A stretch of 64,000 bases of DNA from Phallusia mammillata. Taxonomy: Eukaryota > Chordata > Ascidiacea > Phlebobranchia > Ascidiidae. The notes under the pieces were generated by a model. It saw only the letters and a list, made by a program, of their open reading frames with translations, ran no database searches and was not told where the DNA came from. The DNA is taken from positions 75,654 to 139,653 of the forward strand of contig QLIY01000095.1 in the NCBI GenBank assembly GCA_003260075.1. Reading direction: 5' to 3'. This document shows, in pieces, positions 12,380-29,650 of the stretch. Made by a program: the position numbers and the translations under genes. The first letter of the stretch is position 1. The number at the start of each line of letters is the position of its first letter.

Positions 12380-12416
12380 CTAATCAAGTTTTGTTTTATT
12401 TTTATTTTCCGGACAG
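12380..12416 (+). promoter_or_regulatory. Splice acceptor 22 nt before the Osr start codon
   Basis: A T-rich tract (about 12388-12409) ends in GGACAG, AG at 12415-12416. It is either the 3' end of a 5'UTR intron or an outron acceptor for spliced-leader addition, which is common in ascidians. It supports a 5' mRNA boundary just upstream of ATG 12439. Confidence 0.45.
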
Positions 12417-12438
12417 ATTAAAATTTAGCAAAAACAAT

Positions 12439-17891
<5,453 letters not shown>

Positions 17892-18879
17892 AAACCAGCA
17901 GAAGGTAAATTATATTATTGACTAACTTATTTTCCAATCTACCTTTTCCTGTTGTTTCTGCTTCCAAGGCAATTTACTTGCCCGACTGAAACAAAAACTA
18001 TTGAAGAACAAAAAAGTTTTGCTGAACAAAACTATTGAAAAGTATAAATATGGTCTAGCAAATACTAACAGCATTTCACAAGTAACAACTAATCAACTTT
18101 GAAACAACCGTACCTAAAGCCTGGACGCAACAAAAACAGCTAGTTTGACCAAAACAAAGCCAATTGCTTCTGGAAAAATGTCGCCGAGCAAAAGAGCAAC
18201 AAAGAAAAACGAAAGAAACAAACATGAGCGGAGCGGTTATCCGCGGGAAAACGCCTAAAGTGACGTAACAAGTATAGGAAAAAACGTGAATTTGAAACAC
18301 ATCTTACGAGAACACTTTTTTAATAGCTGGTCCAGGCGTATTACCGTACTCTAAATTGTTTTCATATTCAATCTAGATTTTTAGTAACTGTCTTGTTTTA
18401 TATTTGTAGTTTGGGTAAAGATCTCTAGCAAGACGTCCAGCCCTCCATCAAGCATTGCAAGTACATGATGTTCCATGACAAAATGGTGGTGTTGTGGCAA
18501 AACCTATTTTGCAAGTGTTTATTTGTTTATGTTTCCTTTATATTCGGGTGTTTTGTTTCCATTTTTCTTGTGTATATTTCTCTTGCATATATTCTTCAAT
18601 TCTTTTGCAATGTAGGTTATAAAAGTTTCAAAAAAGTCGTTTTTCTTTGTATGCAACTGTTTTTTTCGCACGATTTTTGCTATGCGAGGATTAGAAATCT
18701 TTACTGCACAATCAATTTTCATTTTAAAGACGTTAGTGGATCACAAAACAACACGTGATTTATAGCAGGCTTGTGATTGGTCAGAATTCACAGATGCAGC
18801 TATATTCGTTTCCAAGACAAATTGTTGCTTTTGATATACGAGAGTTATGTGTGAGAAAAAAAAATCAAGTTAGGTATGG

Positions 18880-19153
<274 letters not shown>

Positions 19154-20524
19154 AAGTATGGGACCAATTTGCTCAATTTAGTGCCCACAAATTTAGTGAC
19201 AGAAAGTCATCGAATGTTGCTAGGCAACTGTGGTTGTTATGAGAACCACTTATAACAGTTTTAATATTAACAGAACCCAGGGTTTTACGATTCGTCGAAT
19301 AATATCATTCAACACGCCAGCCTTGCCGATATTTGCAACAGCAGTGGCCCACACTAGTCAAAAAACAGCGAACAAAATGCTGTTACCTTATGATGAAGTA
19401 AAGTTAACATACGCAAGGTGTCGCTATGAAACCCTTTGAACAATGAAAACACGAGAACAATTGCAATGAGGTAATCCCTGCTTCCTGGATTCGGATTTAA
19501 ATGCGTTATGTGACGAAGCCTTGTTTCCTGACAATTGGATAAAGCAGCAGACAGTTCCAGTTATAAATAAGTTAGCCTGTTCACAATCATAGTGTACGCA
19601 GTCAGATTAGTGCTTTTAGATTGTTGTTTCTGTAGAATTAGTTTGAAAAATAGGATTTGTAAGAAGTGGTACGATGGCAATGTAACTTGTGTGCAAAACA
19701 GTAAAACATTAAGTAAGGAACATATCGTCAAAATCGGTCCACAAAACTTAGTAAAATTGCCTGGTTAAATTAGGAAAAATTACCAGGTCGAATTTGAAAT
19801 AAGACGAGTGGTAGGATTTTATGATCTTTAGCGCCACTAGCGCCAATAATTTACTACAAGTTTATAAGTATATTTGTTAATTAAATTCATTAGAGCTGTA
19901 TAACAGGCTTTTCGATTGAGTTCGGTTTGGGAAGACCCACCTAACCTGTTTATCTAGTTTAGGCCTATTTGTCAAACTGGTCTTTTGGTAAACTTAACCT
20001 TTTGACCAGATTCGGACTTTGGAAACATGCTTGTTTGGGAACTCCATCAACTTCCAAATGTACAGGAATAAGTAACACCATGTTCTATTTGAATTAGGAA
20101 TTGATAAAGCTAAACAGGCAAAACTAATAATTTCTGATGCGCCGTTTTGTGCATACGTTTACATGCCCAACAATCAAAACATAACCATTAAACATGTTTC
20201 AAATAAAAAACTGGACCACTTTAAAACTTGACTGAGCAACTCTAGCGGCATTTTCCGGTTTGTCTGGACTTTGTTTTGTCACAATTAACACATCCCATGG
20301 CGGCAACTAAATTGTTCTGTGTGTCGCGTTTTGTAATCAGGCAATATAGCACATGTTGTGTAAACTAAACCACCGGCCAGGTCATGTTGTAAACTGCTGT
20401 TGTTCCAGGCGATAGTTCAGAAAAGACTGACCAAATTCGATCTTAACATCTTGTTGTTTTCAGACTTTTTGATCTGATGCACTTGGTTACAAAAGGCCTC
20501 ACTATTTAACAAAAGGCGATATAT

Positions 20525-20542
20525 TTCTGAATTTGTTTATAG
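20525..20542 (+). promoter_or_regulatory. Splice acceptor 7 nt before the fucosyltransferase ATG
   Basis: A T-rich tract ends in TTTATAG (AG 20541-20542), followed by TTTCCAA and the ATG at 20550. Such a short leader after an acceptor is typical of outron trans-splicing in ascidians; a 5'UTR intron is the alternative. Confidence 0.4.
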
Positions 20543-20549
20543 TTTCCAA

Positions 20550-23500
20550 ATGTTGAACTGTTGCGAGCTTAGCTTAATCTGCAGAGGGAAGAAACCTACA
20601 ATGGTGTCAGTTTGTCGCAGAGTGAAGTTGACACTCACTGTGTTGATGGGTTTAACTTTTTACATTGCTATCAAACTGCTGTCAAACGGCAGCGACGTTT
20701 CAAACGACAATGAACTAAATGCGGACAAACAACATGTTCAACACCAGGTTTGATGTTAACCAGGCTTAAAGTCTAACAAAATAAATTTTAATAATTTTGG
20801 TTTATGTGTTGTTTTTTGCCCCATAAGAAAATACAATTTAACAACAAAAGGCTAAGACATTGGCAACCCATTTATGATGTAATTCTTAAAAACTCGCCCG
20901 CTTCTGCCTGCTTTTTGACTAATATGTAGCCACAATTAGCTAGCACATATGACACGTCAAATCATTGCCATTTTTTGAGTATTTGTAAATTTGGCGAGCG
21001 GCGTTTATAAGATTGCTAGTGTCTGATCTGAGATTTCCTGCGATAATTTCACAAAAGTAGAAGTTCTTACAGAAAGGTTTAACTTTGTTAGTCAACTTTA
21101 TTAACATAAGTGGTAGTAATCAACTGTATAGTAACTAAACCTGAGTCCTAGTAACAACGGTCAAGTTATTTTGTGCTTTGTGCTAAAGACATGCATTGTT
21201 ACTTTCAAGTACGTTTTTCAGCATCATTCGAGATTGCATTTCCCTTGTTTGAGTCGCAAGCAAAACATTTACATAAATACGCCTATTACAAATGTGGACT
21301 AAGATAAAGACATTCACACTGGGTTCAGCCTTGAGGCATTTTATGCAGCCCAGTGATGACAGCACACTCATTTGCGTACGCCAGGCCAATTAAAGGCCTC
21401 ATATACCGAATTAGCCGGTCATGTCCAAGACTCCTGTCGTGGGTTCGGGGGGGGGGGCTAAGATAAAGACATTCACACTGGGTTCAGCCCTGAGGCGTTT
21501 TATGCAGCCCAGTGATGACAGCACACTCATTTTAGTACGCCAGGCCAATTAAAGGCGTCATATACCGAATTAGCCGGTCATGTCCAAGACTCCTGTCGTG
21601 GGTTCGATTCCCACCGCAGACAAGATTTTTCTAGCCCAAGCCTTGCCACATTGGAATGCTTGGGTGACCTTGTGATTTGGTTTACCGCCTTCATTGGCTC
21701 TGGCGTATTATTACGACAATCGTTGGATTTTAAGCAAATGTCCAAAAAGTAAATTTCCGCTGCATGAAGTGCTTATAAGCACGTAGCACTAGTTTTGGTG
21801 ATATGGTTAACCTCAATTCGGTGTTTTCAGTTTCAATGTCGGATTCCTGATGAAAATTTGCGGGGGGGGGGCACCGCCTTCATTGGCTCTGGCGTATCAT
21901 TACGACAACCATTGGATTTTAAGCAAATGTCCAAAAAGTAAATTTCCACTGCATGAAGTGCTTATAAGCACGTATCACTAGTTTTGGTGATATGGTTAAC
22001 CACAATTCGGTGTTTTCAGTTTCAATGTCGGATTCCTGATGAAAATTTGCGCAATTTATCGGATGAGCTGAGAGAGATGTCTCAGGACGAATTCAAAAAG
22101 CGATTAGACGAAGCTTTAAGCCAAGCACAAAATCACAAACCTGTAAGTAAAAATGATTATTGTGTCTGCAATAACGCTGTCAGTTATACAAATGCTTGGA
22201 GCATTAATTATGAAGCGCAAATTCAAGTTTTAATTCTTACACTCTTAAAATGTTTAAAATTAGCAACATTTTTTCAATGTTATCTTCGAGTATTAATATT
22301 TTTTGTACTTGATAAGGAAGTGAAAAGCTATTGAAATAAATGTACATATTTTGTACAGACTTTTGAATGAACACGTGTTTCTACATTTAGGAATTTTTCA
22401 TAAAAGTTACTTAAATTTTAGATTAGAATTGTTCACGTTGAGGCTGAGTATCATAAAACTGGCAGAAGCCACAAAACTCCTCAATGTTGTGGAAATTGCG
22501 AAATCACCTACGACATAAGCAAGGTAAACAATAAAAGCTGTCCACAAGTTTAATGATGAAAATAACGGCCCAAATAAACGTCAAAAGCGACATCCTTCAT
22601 TGTTTAACATTTCGGCAAATGCCCATGCCTTTTTTATCATTTTTTACGCGACTCAAGTGTGTACAAACGGTTGTAATTGATGTGGCCTCAATATCACTGA
22701 TGATGGCATGAGCATTTGACGAAACGTTTCAATAATAAAGCATGTCGCTATTTACGTATATTTGGGCCGTTATTTTCATCATTAAACGTATGAACAGATC
22801 CGCATATAGTTCCTATTCCAAAGAGGTGTTATGTGGAAGTTTATATATATCCGTTAAAATATGACTTTCTTTTTTACAGATAGACGACCCCAATACGAAA
22901 GCTGTTGTGGTGCATTTCAGCAGAGCGACTAAAAGGTACTTCATGGAACATTTTAGAAACAGGTAGTTGAAATAGCTAATGGAGTATTAAAAAGTGCGTT
23001 CCAAACAAACGAACACTGTTAGCAGCAGAAAACGGCTGTTTTTGAAACTCAAAACCCAAACGAAACTTTTCAGATTATTTTTGCATTTGTTTACCAGTGC
23101 TGCCACCAAGTTAATAATTTATGCTCCAGCAAACCAACTAAAAACCAAAAGTTCTTGGCGTATGTCAAATTACTTTGTTATGCTTCCTCTCTAACTTTGA
23201 TTCATATGTGACCTAAAGCAGTGGTCGGCAACCGCCGGTACCGGTCCGCGAGGAGTTCGTTACCGGGCCGTACAATTTTTTAGGTTAAATGCTATAACAC
23301 ATTTTGACCATATATCCCGGGGATGATAAACTAATTTAAGCGATTTTATTGCTAAATATTTGTAGTTTTTTTGAAGACCGGTCCGCGATAAAATTTTAGT
23401 TTCAAAAACGGTCCGCAGTGCAAAAAAGGTTGCCGACCCCTGACCTAAAGGGCATCCTTTAAACCCTGAGTACTATTTTGTCAAACCTTACAGGTTAAAT

Positions 23501-24032
23501 TGAAAGCAGGTTAAGAACCAGTGCATTTAAAACTTCAATTTTCTTGCAGGCGTGCCGATCAGTATTTCGTTTGGCAATGTAGAGAAGCTCCACTGATGTT
23601 TCAATATCGTCACATGACCTTTACAGGAATTGACAGCGATTTCAACCTCTCTATGACTTATAGGTGGGTAATACAGCCGGCCAAACAACGTCTAAATTTT
23701 TTTTACAAAGATCTTTAAATACTTTATTCTGCAGTGCGCTGTTTTTTTACACATAAAAAATCAAAAACACAAGACATAATACAGACTCCATCTTTACTGG
23801 TTCGCTTCCGGTTCGGGTCCAACACCAAACAAAATATAGGGTTCAACTCCGGTTCAGGTTTTTAGGAAATTGTAATTAATTAGCGGCTCGGGTTCGGTTC
23901 GGGTTTAATAAAATAAACCACGCTGGTTCGTCAAAAAGAACAGTGTACGGTCAATTTTTTTGAAGTTTGAAAAGACCTTGTAGATTAGGCGTAGAATTAA
24001 AATTAAACGAAATGAGTTTTGAAAGCGTGTAA

Positions 24033-24099
<67 letters not shown>

Positions 24100-25875
24100 G
24101 CAAACTGGTTCGTCAAAAAGAACAGTGTACGGTCAAATTTTTTTGAAGTTTGAAAAGGCCATGTAGATTATGCGTAGAATTAGCATTAAACGAAAGGAGT
24201 TTTGAAACGGTGTAAAAATTGCAAACCGCTTCGGACCGGGTAAATTGGCCGAACCGGAACAAAACCCTAACCCAAAAATAAATAATTTTTAAAACCCGAA
24301 TCCCTTAAAACAAAACAAAGTACCCGAACCGAATCTGAACCCACATGACAAGCAGTTCGACTGCCTGGTTAAAAATGCCTGGGTACAACAAAACGTTTAA
24401 GTTGACTCTAAAAAAGTTGCCTTTTATGTTACATAGAGTAAAATGGTAAGCACAGTAACGCAATTGAAACCGAACTTTACAAAACACGTACATTACATTT
24501 CCAGAGGAAATTCTGACATTTGGTTCCCAAGTGGATGGGAGGATTCAGTTGATGACCTCAACCTTCCATTGACTGACGACAAATTCAATGAACTGATTGA
24601 AGGGAAGAATCGTTTAGCATTGTGGGTCGTTTCTAACTGCGGAGGGCGCAGTGGAGCCGAGAAAAGAATGAAATATGGGGGGGGGGCGGAGGATTCAATT
24701 GATGACCTCAACCTTCCATTGACTGACGACAAATTCAATGAACTGGTTGAAGGGAAGAATCGTTTAGCATTGTGGGTTGTTTCTAACTGCGGAGGGCGCA
24801 GTGGAGCCGAGAAAAGAATGAAATATGTGAAAGATTTGTTAAAACACAACTTGGACATTGACCTCGGCGGACGTTGCTTCAAAGACCGAAGCGAAAATTT
24901 CAACAACGAAAAATATAAGTTTTATTTTGCCTTTGAGAACTCGTGGAACTGCAGTGATTACATTACTGAGAAATTTTGGAGGAACGCTTTGAGTTATGGG
25001 ACAGTACCTGTGGTGCTAGGAGCAGTGAAAGCGGATTATTTAAAGATTGCACCTCATAACTCTTTCATATACGCTCACGATTTTAAATCACCGAAAGAAC
25101 TAGTGGAATATTTAAAATATCTCGACAGAAATCAAACTGCGTACGTGGAATAGGGGGGGGGGCTAACTCTTTCATATACGCTCACGATTTTAAATCACCG
25201 AAAGAAATAGCGGAATATTTAAAATATCTCGACAGAAATCAAACTGCGTACGTGGAATAGGGGGGGGGGGAGAGCTAGTCCTATGGCCAATAGAGAACGA
25301 GGTATTACAACGTGAAATACAAACTAAAAAATAGTATAAAGTGGCTTATGTTAACATATGACAAAAATTGCTTCACATAACTTGTGATTTGTATGTTTCT
25401 ACTAAAGGCAAATTCCTAAAAAATATTTTAAAATTCAATTTTCTAACACAAAAGAACAGTTTTTATTACTTTAACTATATTGTAGCTAATTCGTTAAGAT
25501 AGTATTGCTCTGGAAATCAGTTAAATTTTCAATGGAAAAATCTTCATTTTGACTTTCAGCAAACCCCTCATTAAGAATTTGACTTCAAAAATGCTACAAA
25601 AACACATACTTTTAATATTATCCAATTTAAATAACCTTTTTGGGGTTAGAAACCGCCCAATTTAACGTTGTAAACTTGAACCTGCTTCCCCAGGAATGTG
25701 CCAACTTTGCCGAGTTCTTCATGGGATAAACGTCGACAATCTTTACAATCCGAAGTACATGTCTCGATACAGGGACATCCCCATGTTTGGTCGTCCCGCA
25801 AGACCACGTGTTATTCCGTCGATCTCTGATTGGTATCTACGCGAAGACAATAAGGGGTGTCTTGATGACGTGTGA
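20550..25875 (+). CDS. Alpha-1,3-fucosyltransferase-like enzyme (GT10), seven exons
   Basis: Exons: 20550-20747, 22020-22142, 22422-22523, 22880-22935, 23550-23663, 24505-25301 (contains fillers), 25694-25875. Phases match and the true protein is about 430 aa. Near the N-terminus a signal-anchor (LTLTVLMGLTFYIAIKLL) predicts a type II Golgi protein. GT10 hallmarks follow: DSDFNLSMTYR joined to GNSDIWFPSGW (family FNWTxSYRxDSD), LALWVVSNC, then YKFYFAFENSWNCSDYITEKFWRN and GTVPVVLG, the GDP-fucose/acceptor core. The last exon is Cys-rich (CQLCRVLHGI). It would transfer fucose from GDP-fucose to GlcNAc-type acceptors on glycans; which FUT subgroup is unclear. Exon 6 is broken by G runs at 24677-24686, 25153-25162 and 25260-25270, which duplicate 140 bp and 100 bp of it and may hide several codons after YVE. 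Confidence 0.9.
21297..21655 (+). repeat. tRNA-like SINE family, copy 1 (present as two alleles)
   Basis: GTTCAGCCCTGAGGCG ... GACAGCACACTC ... GTACGCCAGGCCAATT ... CCGAATTAGCCGGTCA ... GGTTCGATTCC. The last block (21601-21611) is a perfect pol III B-box. Related copies are at 43030-43145 (minus) and 54370-54555. The left allele (21297-21446) is cut by a G run at 21447-21457 and repeated at 21458-21606. Confidence 0.6.
21681..22052 (+). repeat. Unmerged allele pair covering fucosyltransferase exon 2 acceptor
   Basis: 21681-21861 and 21873-22052 match. Both contain the acceptor TTTTCAG and the first exon 2 codons (FQCRIPDENL). The left copy ends there at G10 (21862-21871); only the right copy reaches the donor. 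Confidence 0.8.
22549..22786. mobile_element. GGCCCAAATA-family MITE, complete copy, in intron 3
   Basis: About 28-bp terminal inverted repeats: TTTAATGATGAAAATAACGG then CCCAAATA, mirrored by TATTTGGG then CCGTTATTTTCATCATTAAA. The interior is non-coding and carries GCGACAT...CTTCATTG, CGGCAAATGC and AAAGCATGTCGC. It is 238 bp, the best-preserved member. The family recurs at about 10196, 13622, 32038, 34945, 39459, 40556 and 53440-53835. Confidence 0.85.
23219..23442. mobile_element. hAT-type MITE, copy 2, intact, in intron 4
   Basis: Ends CAGTGGTCGGCAACC and GGTTGCCGACCCCTG with perfect 8-bp target duplications ACCTAAAG (23211-23218 and 23443-23450). 224 bp, non-coding. It is the reference copy for the family in this window. 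Confidence 0.92.
23776..24310. repeat. CGGTTCGGGT-rich repeat with 65-base G filler, in intron 5
   Basis: Plus-strand GGTTCGGGT/CCGGTTCAGG blocks (23803-23915) face complementary AACCCGAAT/CCCGAACCGAA blocks (24290-24340), so the unit is a large imperfect inverted repeat. A G65 run (24033-24097) interrupts it, and its flanks (about 23925-24032 and 24101-24215) are allelic duplicates. Related CCGAACC/GGGTTCGG text occurs near 35760-35850 and 36165-36195. Confidence 0.5.
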
Positions 25876-26159
25876 AGGTTTCAACAAAGTTAGATTATAA
25901 ACTACAATGGTTGAAGAAATGGGTTCGAATCCCACGACTGGCACAGTGGAACAGTTCGACTATTGAGCTTTGAAGTGGGAAAGGGTTTGCAAAGAAGTAT
26001 TCAGCACACTAACAATATAAGTCAAAAATCTACAGCACTTTACTTAAACAAGAATAAGTGATGAATAAATTGAATTAGTTCACTAAACTTTAACGGCTAT
26101 AAAGAAGTTTGACCACTATCGGCAGTATGTCACCAATATGACTGCCTGAAAGCGTTGCT

Positions 26160-26405
26160 CGTTTTCGATTTAATGATTATTTAGTTTCCTAACACATATA
26201 TTTGTAACATTGCATCAATTGTTTTCCATCTTGCTCAGTTGGGGGGGGGGGACGTTGATGCAAAAAAACGTTGATTCAAGCTTTTCCAAACAAATTATAA
26301 ATCAACATCATTAAAAGTTTAATCGTTTTCGATTTAATGATTATTTAGTTTCCCAATACATATATTTGTAACATTGCATCAATTGTTTTCCATCTTGCTC
26401 AGTTG
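26160..26405. repeat. Unmerged allele pair beside the G run at 26241-26251
   Basis: TCGTTTTCGATTTAATGATT ... TTGCTCAGTTG occurs at 26159-26240 and again at 26324-26405. Confidence 0.7.
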
Positions 26406-26530
26406 TTGTATATAAATTAGCCATAAAGATTTGGCAATGTCCAACCCAAAGTTATTATTCGACTTTGCTAAACAAACAGAACCAGAAAGTATGTAACATT
26501 GCCGCTCTGTTGCACAGATAATAAAAAAAT

Positions 26531-27102
26531 ATGTAGCTTTAAAAAACTCGCACTTTATTAAGGCTTAATCCGTATCAACAAAATTATTTTGGATTACATA
26601 ACGTGCAACTCTTAATAAATCACGATTGTGGGTCGCAAGCCATTTCTTATTTCTAAACCGTAGCTAAAAATGCACAAATCTGCTGTTTAGTGACTTATGC
26701 AAATAGAAATAAGCCTTTATAAAACATTTAAATCATGCAAACCCACAAAAACAGCATTATGTATAGCGTTCCATAGCGTAGAAGTGACAAGTTACGCGTA
26801 CGAATGGGCATGGGGGGGGGGTATGTAGCTTTAAAAAACTAGCACTTTATTAAGGCTTAATCCGTATCAACAAAATTCTTTTGGATTACATAACGTGCAA
26901 CTCTTAATAAATCACGATTGTGGGTCGCAAGCCATTTCTTATTTCTAAACCGTAGCTAAAAATGCACAAATCTGCTGTTTAGTGACTTATGCAAATAGAA
27001 ATAAGCCTTTATAAAACATTTAAATCATGCAAACCCACAAAAGCAGCATTATGTTTAGCGTTCCATAGCGTAGAAGTGACAAGTTACGCGTACGAATGGG
27101 CA
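26531..27102. repeat. Unmerged allele pair around the G run at 26812-26821
   Basis: Two 281-bp copies (26531-26811 and 26822-27102), nearly identical, start TATGTAGCTTTAAAAAACT and end CGAATGGGCAT. Confidence 0.8.
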
Positions 27103-27269
27103 TCGATGCAATGTTTGCCAAGAAGCAAAGAAATGAAAGTAAACAAGTTTCCATGCTTTAGATGAGAGTAAGCAACCTCACGCAGTTCGTGTCAGACAGA
27201 CCATAGTAAACATAGAACCTCTGTTCGGGGAAGTACAAGACACTGCTTGGCTTTTAGGATTTATCATTT

Positions 27270-28009
27270 TGACAGGTGAAAATGATTTACCAGTAATATT
27301 GAATGTCTGGTAAGAGGCAGTTATAACTATATATAGGGGGCCTTTCAGGCAGTTATAGAGGAAATTGTTTTGTTGTGCCCAAAGTTTCTCCAAGTCAGTA
27401 TCAGCTAAAAGTGATTTGCGAAATTTTTAATGAGAACTATTGCGTAAGTATATTTGAAATTTATATTCCTGTCTGCGTTGACGTTCAGTAAATATCGTGA
27501 CTTCAAAGTCATAAGTTGTTTGAACAGTCAAGTATTCCTGTCGCTTCGTAATGTTTTCATGCGTTTACTAAAATGTAACGCAACATTTACCATAGTTGTT
27601 TCAATCGCACCGACGTTGTATTTTTGAATACACAAAGAAAGGCTTTTGGAGGGTAATATTTTAGAATTAAGATTTTTTGCATACATGCATTCGTCAAGAG
27701 AAACTTAAAATGTGAATATGAAGTAGAACTCCGCCTCCTGCAGCAAAGAGATTTTTAAAATCCTAATGTGTTACACACAAAACACTTGAACAAAGTTGCA
27801 AAAAACTTGAACAAAAAATTGTTAAGTGTTTCGGCTTTATACCGATAATGAAAATAGTTTTGTCGAAAGCTTTGAAGTACTAAATTTACCAAGTTGAGTT
27901 GAATTACGTTTATTTCTCTTGGTGAAACACGCAGCGACACAATTGCACTAAAAACAATCATCAAGCAGAAAATAGCTGCGCAGCGTTGAAACGTTATGGA
28001 GCGCAACAT
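27270..28009 (-). CDS. Tentative pair of exons of an unrecognised minus-strand gene
   Basis: A frame starting ATG 28009 encodes a strong signal-anchor or signal peptide (MLRSITFQRC, then AAIFCLMIVFSAIV) up to a possible donor at about 27889. Downstream, an acceptor CACTTTTAG near 27407 opens DTDLEKLWAQQNNFLY and CLKGPLYIVITASY up to a possible donor near 27293. Both look protein-like, but their phases do not match directly, so a missing exon or chance would be needed. No homology recognised and no terminal exon found before the fucosyltransferase 3' end. Confidence 0.2.
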
Positions 28010-28587
28010 AGCTAAGGGTATAGAGTTGGGGAGCGCTAAAGCTGATGTGAAAACATTGGGCCATAAAATCTAACTAAACTTTGTTCATGGAGTTTTAATT
28101 ATCCATTAGAGTTCACATGTTGATATGTCGACTTTGAGGTGCAAAGCCGTCTAGTTTGGGAGGTAATTTAGGGTGTCTAATGTACAATCGTACACAAACA
28201 AATTAGATAATCAGTTGTAAATTTCGTTCACTTAGCACTGGTGTGTTAACTACGAATCACACAGGTTGCTTTATCTGGCAAGTCGCCTACGGCTTAAGAG
28301 TAACAAGCGACATTCTATGCCATGTTGGAATTTGAAAAAAGAGTGATTTATAAAAGAAACAAAGTTAGCCAAAATTCACCCACAGTAAAAGTTTGTGTTT
28401 TGCAACAAAACTGGCTCAAATAATCGTTAAAATCGACATATAGACATGAACCACAGTCGTAACGTTTGCTGAACAAATACGCACCTTTTATAACTGCTTG
28501 AATCAACATGTTTGAATTTAAACTTGTACTCGCGTAGACAGACGGCAGACAAGAAGACATTACTGGTACGTTCCGCATAGAAATAAA

Positions 28588-28733
28588 GGTGGCTTGTCTA
28601 GTTTAAGTCAGTGAGAGTTTGAAATAATTGTGATCATTGCCAACAGTGTAAAGTGGGGGGGGGGGGTGGCTTGTCTAGTTTAGGTCAGTGAGAGTTTGAA
28701 ATAATTGTGATGATTGCCAACAGTGTAAAGTGA
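28588..28733. repeat. Unmerged allele pair around the G run at 28655-28666
   Basis: GGTGGCTTGTCTAGTTTA ... CAGTGTAAAGTG is present on both sides, 67 bp each. Confidence 0.7.
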
Positions 28734-28869
28734 AACTTTGAGGTGTAGAGTAGAAAAAACTAAAATTGAAAGCATGCGCTAATCTTTATTGTAACTTATG
28801 TATCATTTTCTCACCCAGAATTCCTGATTTCGCATCATTATACAATATACTAAAACGAAACTAACAATA

Positions 28870-28985
28870 AGCTACAGACAGTGCACAATGTTTCGACCTA
28901 TAAGGCCTCACTAGTTCACGTGGTGGCGAGAGATACGCCGTAACGGCTGGTCATCCAAAGGCACTCCAGTTTGTTGGGAATAACA
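28870..28985 (+). repeat. CTGCAGACAGTG-type dispersed repeat, copy 1
   Basis: AAGCTACAGACAGTGCACAA then TGTTTCGACCTATAAGG and CTCACTAG. Further copies with the same core order are at 45364-45436, 61459-61525 and 62548-62603. Class unknown. Confidence 0.5.
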
Positions 28986-29042
28986 GGGTCAAAAGCCATG
29001 TCTACCTATTCTGTACGATGTCACCACTGGGTATACACCACA

Positions 29043-29194
29043 GAGGAAACTGGCTCACAACTACAGCTTATCATTTATTGGCTCAAAGCTTTTACATTAA
29101 AATAACAATGTTTGTTAAGGGGGGGGGGGAGGAAACTGGCTCACAGCTCATTTATTGGCTCAAAGCTTTTACATTAAAATAACAATGTTTGTTA
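29043..29194. repeat. Unmerged allele pair around the G run at 29119-29129
   Basis: GAGGAAACTGGCTCACA ... ATGTTTGTTAA occurs on both sides. The right copy lacks about 11 bp. Confidence 0.65.
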
Positions 29195-29630
29195 AAGCAT
29201 GTTTAGTAATTACCTAAAGAGCACACCGGTGGATATGGACATTGTTAAATGCCAAACTACCATCGTGTCGTTTCAAAACAATCCGCTTTAAGCAAATAAC
29301 CGTTACTACTTTCATTACTTATAACCCAGTGTTGGCAAACATCGTTAAATATCAGACACAGCGAAAGACCCAACCTTAGTACAAGATTGACAGATAAATC
29401 TGAAAACGGATTATCTGTTTAGACTGGGGAAGCAAAACCGTTCAATCGAATAATCTCTTCTTACAGCAGGAAATTATTGGTAGCTACATCTCTGGTGTTG
29501 AATTACTGTTCAGTACTAATGGACGACTGAGTTTGTATTGCAGATTACAACTTGTTTAGCAAGCGAATAGACAAGTGTATGTGTATTTAGATTAAAGCAA
29601 TAGTGGGAAACATAGTCAAACTATTAGACC

Positions 29631-29650
29631 AAACAAACAAACAAACAAAC
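29631..29650. repeat. AAAC microsatellite
   Basis: Five tandem AAAC units. Confidence 0.8.

Noticed and set aside
18465..18758. 97-codon frame in the Osr downstream region
   Set aside because: Cys/Phe/Val-rich translation of T-rich DNA, with no splice sites or homology.
21590..21625. tRNA gene suggested by the perfect B-box
   Set aside because: No acceptor stem, anticodon arm or A-box in position. Sequence blocks recur elsewhere as a SINE-like family.
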